Assembly: GCA_900541345.1 (NCBI GenBank)
Contig: UQJE01000088.1
Coordinates: forward strand, 1 to 10,031
Source: an uncultured Blautia sp.
GTDB lineage: Bacteria; Bacillota; Clostridia; Lachnospirales; Lachnospiraceae
DNA: 10,031 bases
Direction: 5' to 3'
Shown here: positions 6,225 to 10,031 of the stretch, piece by piece
Numbering within the stretch: the first letter of the stretch is position 1
Layout of the letters: each line of letters begins with the position of its first letter
Translations under genes and position numbers: made by a program
Notes under the pieces: generated by a model
Seen by the model: the letters and a program-made list of their open reading frames with translations, nothing else
Told to the model about the DNA's origin: nothing
Databases searched by the model: none

Positions 6225-9200
6225 TTCCATCACAGGGAGCGTTTCTGTCTTTGTTGTGGAACATCTTTCACATTTATAAACACCTTTTCCTTCCATCGTA
6301 CAGCTCGGTTTTGTTTCTATAATTCCTTCTCCCCACTTATGCCCAAGTGCCGGAATGGTTTCAGACTCTTGTACAAGGTCGCAAATGGTACAGTACTTTG
6401 TACGTTCCCCGCTCTGGGTGCAGGTCGCGGAATTTGTTTTCCACTGCCAGTTGTGTTCTGTAAATATCTGATTTTTATTTCTGTCCTCTTTTACATACTG
6501 TTCTGCCTCAGAACCGGCATATCCGTGGATTTCCTTCGCAGAAGAAAATGCCTGTCTGCCAATATTTGTCACACTCTTTGGAATCGTAACACGGTCCAGA
6601 GCTTTTCCTAGAGTAGAAAATGCAAAATTGCCAATCGTTGTAACGCTGTCCGGAAGTACAATGCTTTGTAATGCTTTACAATCGTAAAAAGCATACGGCT
6701 CAATGGTCGTTACACCATCAGGAATGGTGATGGATTTCAGACTGTAACACCCTAGGAAGGTGTCCTTATTAATCTTTGTAATATTTTTAGATAACACGAC
6801 AGACTCTAAGCTGCTGCAGTTTGAAAAAGCTCGTCCAGCGATATTTGTTACACTGTCTGGAATGGTAATATTCTTTAAACTAGTACAATTTGCAAAAGAT
6901 TCATATTCAATACTTATTACACTGTCTGGTATTACAACTTGTTCTAAACTGCTGCAGCCACTAAGAAACTCCATTTTCTTTATACCATTAGGAAATTTAA
7001 TGCTTTTTAAATTTTTACAACCATCAAATATATAACCTTCCATATTCGTTACACTATCCGGAATGTTAATACTTTCCAAACTGGAGCACTCTGAAAATGC
7101 TGCCCACTCAATACTCGTTACACTATCTGGAATATTAATATCTCTTAAATTCATACAGTTATCAAACGCATTTTCACCAATAACTAATACACTATCTGGT
7201 ATCATTACTTTTTTCAAATTTTCGCATTCTTCAAAAGCATATTTACCAATACTTGTAACTCCATTTTCAATTATAACAAATTGAATTTTGTCGTTTCCAT
7301 TAAAAGGTCCTGGATAATCTCCAAATCCATAGTCTTTCATTTCACCAGTTCCACTGATAGTTAAAATCCCATCTTTATCCAATGTCCATGTAAGATTTTC
7401 TCCACACTGGCCGCTATCTACAGCATCTTCATCTATAGACCGAAATGGTATCTTTTTCTCTTTGGCATATTTCTCAGCATAAGACCCCTTCTTTCCTAAA
7501 AACCTCACGTGGTTCGCTTCTACAAATGCAGTATCTGCAATTTGTGTTACATTTTCCAAAATAGTAACTTCTTTTAAATAACTGCAGGAATCAAATGCCC
7601 TATCTTTTATACTTGTTACACTTTCCGGAATTATTATATTGCTTATCGAACAACTTCTAAAGGTACCGTCTTCTATAACTTTTACACCATTGGGTATTGT
7701 AATATTTTTTAATTTATGGCAACTATAAAATACATCTTTTCCTATATTTTTTACGCTGGAAGGAATCGTTATATTTTTTATGCTTCGACATTCTGCGAAA
7801 GCAGAATCTCCTATCTCTGTAACACCGTCCGGAATGATTAACTCCTGTAAAGCCAGACACTCGTAAAATGTACTGTCTTCTATTTTCTTTATCCCTTTTG
7901 GAAGAGTCACACTATTCAAATTCCAAGCTCCACTAAAAGCATAAGCTCCTATTTCCTGCACCGAATCGGGTATCGTAAGTTCTCTTAATGTTTCGCACCT
8001 AGAAAAGCCAGAATCTTCTATACGAATTACTGTATCTGGAATGAAAATTTTTTCTAAATTTGTGCAGCTTCCAAAATCAACACTTGTGATACCTACACCA
8101 ACTTCCACTGCTCTTATTTTGTCACAGTTCTCGTAAAATAGCTCTGCATCACTTCCATACCATTTCATATCCCCGATACCGCTTAGAATCAGCTTCCCGT
8201 TGTTGTACAACGTCCACACAATATTTTCTCCGCATTTTCCTTCTTTTATAATCTCCTCATCACTATCCAGAGGTTTGAATGGCATATTATTCTGATTTGC
8301 GTATTCTTCGGCATAAGAGCCTTTCATGCCATGAATTGTCACATTATCTACTGAATCAAATGCGGTATTATCTATAGAAGTTACTTCAACAGGAATCGTA
8401 ATATTTTCCAGACTGATACAATCCGCAAAAGCATATCTTGATATACCTGTGGCGCTGTTAGGAAGTATAATGTCTGTGAGGCTTCTGCAGCCACTAAATA
8501 GCCAATCGGAAATATCCTGTATACCAGTACCATTGTTTCCTGCTATTCCCCCTGTAAGATTAACTGTCTTCAGACTGCTGCATCCACTAAACACATACGG
8601 CTCCATCGTCACAAAAAAATCACTTTTTTCAGGCATGATAACACTTTCCAAACTACTGCAGCCGCTGAAAGCACCCTCTGCAAAACCCGTAACAGTATCT
8701 GGAAGAATAACATTTTTTAGACCACTGCAATTTAAAAAAGCATAAGAGCCTATTCCTGTAATATTTTCTGAAAATGTAACTTCCTCTATATTTTTGCAAT
8801 TCTCAAAAAGGTATGCTCCTATATTTGTGATTCCATTTTCCATTTTTACAGATTTTATATCCGTATTTCCATAAAAGGGAGATTGCCCCTGTTCATAGGA
8901 ATACATATACCCCTCTCCCTCGGCACGAATTGTCAAAATCCCATTTTCGTCCAGTGCCCAGAAAACATTTTCTCCGCACTGTCCGTTGGAAGCATTGGCA
9001 TCTCCTGTGTTTTCCTCTTTTGTGCCCTCACTGCCAATATCCTCTGCCGGGGCTTCCAGAGTAAATTCCACAGCTTCTCCCGTTACGGTCTTCTCCGGAG
9101 TCTCTTCTTCCGGAGCATTTTCTGGCACTAGGGCTTCTGCTGCCCCGTCGTCAAGCAACTCCTTGCTCTCGATAGCTTCTTCACTCACTGTTTGTTCTCC

Positions 9201-9290
9201 GGAAGACAGCAAATCTTCTCCATATACAGAGATACTTGACTGTGCCATTAATGTACAACACAGCAAAAGTGATATCATTTTTTTCCTCAT
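5364..9290 (-). CDS. Large secreted BspA-type LRR protein with three LRR modules, Cys-rich repeats, Ig-like and FN3-like domains (1308 aa)
   Basis: The start at 9290 is preceded by GAGAGGAG. The signal peptide ends near residue 24 (SVYG before EDLLSSGE), followed by an acidic linker (25-100) rich in Glu, Ala and Pro. Three LRR modules each open with a G-x-CGEN...W-x-L...G-x-L-x-I strand motif (from about 102, 351 and 627) and contain about 7, 9 and 11 LRR_5 units (145-313, 392-592, 669-918). Each closes with an HG/LG-x-KGSYAE-x-YA-like cap. Two complete H-x-W/Cys-pair repeats and one degenerate copy follow (946-1056), then Ig-like domains and an FN3-like domain to the end. Residues 1023-1308 align gaplessly with 399-684 of the downstream paralogue; I counted about 43 differences. 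No cell-wall anchor is visible. The middle LRR region is much more AT-rich than the 3' part. It is the first gene of the operon, with its promoter beside the paired repeats at 9385-9474. A role in surface adhesion is a family-based guess. Confidence 0.93.
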   Translation of the reverse strand: MRKKMISLLLCCTLMAQSSISVYGEDLLSSGEQTVSEEAIESKELLDDGAAEALVPENAPEEETPEKTVTGEAVEFTLEAPAEDIGSEGTKEENTGDANASNGQCGENVFWALDENGILTIRAEGEGYMYSYEQGQSPFYGNTDIKSVKMENGITNIGAYLFENCKNIEEVTFSENITGIGSYAFLNCSGLKNVILPDTVTGFAEGAFSGCSSLESVIMPEKSDFFVTMEPYVFSGCSSLKTVNLTGGIAGNNGTGIQDISDWLFSGCRSLTDIILPNSATGISRYAFADCISLENITIPVEVTSIDNTAFDSVDNVTIHGMKGSYAEEYANQNNMPFKPLDSDEEIIKEGKCGENIVWTLYNNGKLILSGIGDMKWYGSDAELFYENCDKIRAVEVGVGITSVDFGSCTNLEKIFIPDTVIRIEDSGFSRCETLRELTIPDSVQEIGAYAFSGAWNLNSVTLPKGIKKIEDSTFYECLALQELIIPDGVTEIGDSAFAECRSIKNITIPSSVKNIGKDVFYSCHKLKNITIPNGVKVIEDGTFRSCSISNIIIPESVTSIKDRAFDSCSYLKEVTILENVTQIADTAFVEANHVRFLGKKGSYAEKYAKEKKIPFRSIDEDAVDSGQCGENLTWTLDKDGILTISGTGEMKDYGFGDYPGPFNGNDKIQFVIIENGVTSIGKYAFEECENLKKVMIPDSVLVIGENAFDNCMNLRDINIPDSVTSIEWAAFSECSSLESINIPDSVTNMEGYIFDGCKNLKSIKFPNGIKKMEFLSGCSSLEQVVIPDSVISIEYESFANCTSLKNITIPDSVTNIAGRAFSNCSSLESVVLSKNITKINKDTFLGCYSLKSITIPDGVTTIEPYAFYDCKALQSIVLPDSVTTIGNFAFSTLGKALDRVTIPKSVTNIGRQAFSSAKEIHGYAGSEAEQYVKEDRNKNQIFTEHNWQWKTNSATCTQSGERTKYCTICDLVQESETIPALGHKWGEGIIETKPSCTMEGKGVYKCERCSTTKTETLPVMEHEYEKATEKASFGKEGSISEKCKVCGEEKEKTVIPAVSSIKLSETEYSYNGTNRQPKVTVADNKGNVVPFSASYPAESKKPGTYSVFVTLTGENYEGSSSASYVIAKGKQVLEFNDVSKRIDSKTATLKAVIVQGNKTAKIKYSSDNPQVATISANGKAMLHRVGTARITATVKESENYEGVSKTITLTVLPAPTAVTKLQSQKPGWLNIQYRANGEADGYQMQYGISKDMKGAKYAAVNTPRIRSYTRKDVISGETYYVRVRTFNVVDGKRVYSNWSGIKKALVK
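6123..6455 (-). repeat. Cys-pair units of the 1308-aa protein (two plus one degenerate)
   Basis: Residues 946-1056. Units begin HNW, HKW and HEY. The first two have an upstream Cys and CTIC or CERC; the third has lost the upstream Cys and keeps CKVC. The paralogue has one more unit, so the array differs in copy number between the two genes. Confidence 0.75.
6534..7286 (-). repeat. LRR module 3 of the 1308-aa protein (about 11 units)
   Basis: Residues 669-918, mostly 23-codon (69-nt) units around a DSVTSI-type core. One unit near residues 762-780 is shortened (KMEFLSGCSS lacks the usual x-x-AF segment). The final unit has extra residues (STLGKA). Confidence 0.85.
7512..8117 (-). repeat. LRR module 2 of the 1308-aa protein (about 9 units)
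   Basis: Residues 392-592. The first unit is shortened (ITSVDFGSCTN). This stretch is conspicuously AT-rich, and one unit has a shortened turn (FRSCS-ISN). Confidence 0.85.
8352..8861 (-). repeat. LRR module 1 of the 1308-aa protein (about 7 units)
   Basis: Residues 145-313. Two of the seven units are longer than 23 residues (near 219-240 and 245-270, with inserted loops), unlike the regular units of module 3. Confidence 0.8.
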
Positions 9291-9358
9291 ATGTATCTTC
9301 TCCTCTCCAAATTAAATAACCAATAACCAAATAATAATGTTTCCTATATACTATATAC

Positions 9359-9387
9359 ATATTAGCTTTTTCTTTTTTTTATCACAA
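9359..9387 (-). promoter_or_regulatory. Probable promoter of the LRR operon
   Basis: The minus strand has TTGTGA at 9382-9387, a 17-nt spacer that is nearly all A, then TAATAT at 9359-9364. Each hexamer matches consensus at 4 of 6 positions. It lies about 70 nt before the ATG at 9290. The -35 overlaps the end of the repeat at 9385-9410. A TATA-rich stretch immediately downstream (9340-9360) offers alternative -10 elements. Confidence 0.55.
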
Positions 9388-9410
9388 TATGCGGCATATT
9401 TTGTGGGCAA
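9385..9410. repeat. Direct repeat copy 1, operator-like
   Basis: A 26-bp element whose 5' part, AATATGCGGCATATT, is a perfect 7+1+7 palindrome, followed by TTGTGGGCAA, which has short TTG/CAA symmetry. It matches 9449-9474 at 25 of 26 positions and overlaps the proposed -35 of the LRR operon. It is probably a regulator-binding site. Confidence 0.75.
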
Positions 9411-9448
9411 TTCTCTTTGTTCTATTATTCACTTTCTCTGCTTTCTAG

Positions 9449-9474
9449 CAATATGTGGCATATTTTGTGGGCAA
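9449..9474. repeat. Direct repeat copy 2, operator-like
   Basis: Same 26-bp element as 9385-9410 with one change (C to T), which spoils one palindrome pair. It starts 64 bp after copy 1, close to six helical turns, so both copies would lie on the same DNA face. A weaker half-match (GCATAT...GCAA) lies at 9485-9499. Confidence 0.75.
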
Positions 9475-9531
9475 ACTTTTCATTGCATATATCTTGCAAT
9501 TCTCTGTACAATACTTTTTTTCTGGAAATTT

Positions 9532-9537
9532 TATAAT
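9532..9537 (+). promoter_or_regulatory. Probable -10 element for the HTH regulator gene
   Basis: A perfect TATAAT lies 47 nt before the ATG at 9585. No convincing -35 hexamer is present at 16-18 nt upstream; TGTACA at 9505-9510 and TTGCAA at 9494-9499 are too far away. The promoter may rely on an activator bound at the upstream repeats. Confidence 0.45.
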
Positions 9538-9584
9538 ATGATAAATAAAAAGAAACAAAAGAAATGCGAGGAAAGAAAAGAGTT

Positions 9585-10031
9585 ATGTCTGAATTTTCAA
9601 ATACACTCAGTCAGTTTATTCATGAAAAAAATATAAAGGTTTATTCCCTTATCAAGTACTGTAATTTTGACCGTTCCACCATGTACAAGATTATTAACGG
9701 CAAGCGAAATCCTCCCACAAAAGAAACTATTGATAAAATGGCTGAATTTATGCACCTAACACCGGCAGAATACAGCCGTTTTGTGGAAGCATATGAAATC
9801 ACAAAGATAGGCGCAGATAATTATTACAGAAGAAAAAATGCACAAAATTTTCTCATGAATTTTCCTGATAATTTTTCAATCTGCCCTGGAAATCATATGC
9901 CTTACGGAGCAGTAGAGAAAACATTTTCCGAATTTCCTTCCTGTGCGGCTCTTTCCACACAACTGGAACTAAACTATGTAATGCGAAATATTCTTTCAGA
10001 AGAATCCCATGATGAGCAGGGGAAAATCGCT
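9585..10031 (+). CDS. Helix-turn-helix (XRE-like) transcriptional regulator, N-terminal part, runs off the window
   Basis: The frame is open from the ATG at 9585 to the window end, 149 codons with no stop. Residues about 8-70 form an XRE/Cro-like HTH: FIHEKNIKVYSLIKYCN (helices 1-2), then DRSTMYKIINGKR at 29-41 as recognition helix, then a TKETIDKMAEFMHLTPAEY helix pair. Residues 71-149 match no domain I can name and may begin a sensor or effector region. The start is supported by GAGGA at 9568-9572, 12 nt upstream, which is a long spacing. An in-frame ATG at 9564 would add seven residues (MRGKKRV) but has no visible ribosome binding site. It is transcribed away from the LRR operon across a shared regulatory region, so it is a candidate controller of that operon. 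The function is inferred from fold and position. Confidence 0.82.
   Translation, partial: MSEFSNTLSQFIHEKNIKVYSLIKYCNFDRSTMYKIINGKRNPPTKETIDKMAEFMHLTPAEYSRFVEAYEITKIGADNYYRRKNAQNFLMNFPDNFSICPGNHMPYGAVEKTFSEFPSCAALSTQLELNYVMRNILSEESHDEQGKIA

Noticed and set aside
6760..7284. Plus-strand open frames with repeated LSGI/VTLSG-type residues
   Set aside because: They are the complement of the 69-nt LRR repeats; the repetition comes from the real minus-strand gene.
9385..9474. A CRISPR-like pattern (26-bp repeats with a 38-bp spacer)
   Set aside because: There are only two copies, the repeats overlap a promoter, there are no cas genes, and the palindromic core suits an operator better.
9337..9636. 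A 99-aa hydrophobic plus-strand open frame
   Set aside because: It spans the regulatory repeats and overlaps the HTH gene in another frame. Its start (in AATAATAATG) has no ribosome binding site, and its hydrophobicity comes from the T-rich DNA.

Overview
The window looks like low-to-moderate GC Firmicutes chromosome, most likely a gut Lachnospiraceae-type clostridium. The grounds are strong AGGAGG-type ribosome binding sites, sigma-A-like promoters, a T-box leader, an AAA-ATPase/PD-(D/E)XK gene of a kind common in gut clostridia, and two long BspA-type leucine-rich-repeat (LRR) surface proteins. The assignment rests on gene content only.

Layout, left to right. Positions 1-988 (minus) hold a nearly complete tryptophan-type ABC substrate-binding protein (TrpX-like), cut off at its C-terminus by the window edge. 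Its leader (about 1124-1394, minus) is a T-box riboswitch with a UGG (Trp) specifier codon, an antiterminator motif and an attenuator, driven by a consensus-like promoter at 1401-1429. That promoter starts 5 nt beyond the stop codon of a 562-aa AAA-ATPase-like/PD-(D/E)XK protein (1435-3123, minus), which has no terminator of its own. A 17-bp-stem hairpin at 3212-3253 separates this gene from the next unit and closes the LRR operon.

Positions 3276-9290 (minus) form a two-gene operon encoding secreted LRR proteins of 1308 aa (upstream) and 684 aa (downstream), 33 nt apart. Both have a signal peptide, BspA-like LRRs, Cys-rich H-x-W/CxxC repeats, Ig-like domains and a C-terminal FN3-like domain. 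Their last 286 residues align without gaps at about 85% identity, while the LRR parts differ in number and sequence. Neither has a recognisable wall anchor.

Positions 9291-9584 are a divergent regulatory region. It holds a promoter for the LRR operon, two 26-bp direct repeats (25/26 identical, each with a palindromic core) and a -10 element facing right. A helix-turn-helix regulator gene starts at 9585 on the plus strand and runs off the window.

The most interesting hypothesis is that the divergent HTH protein controls the LRR surface-protein operon through the paired operator-like repeats, one of which overlaps the -35 element. This is inference from layout. The T-box/TrpX unit is a separate tryptophan-uptake system.
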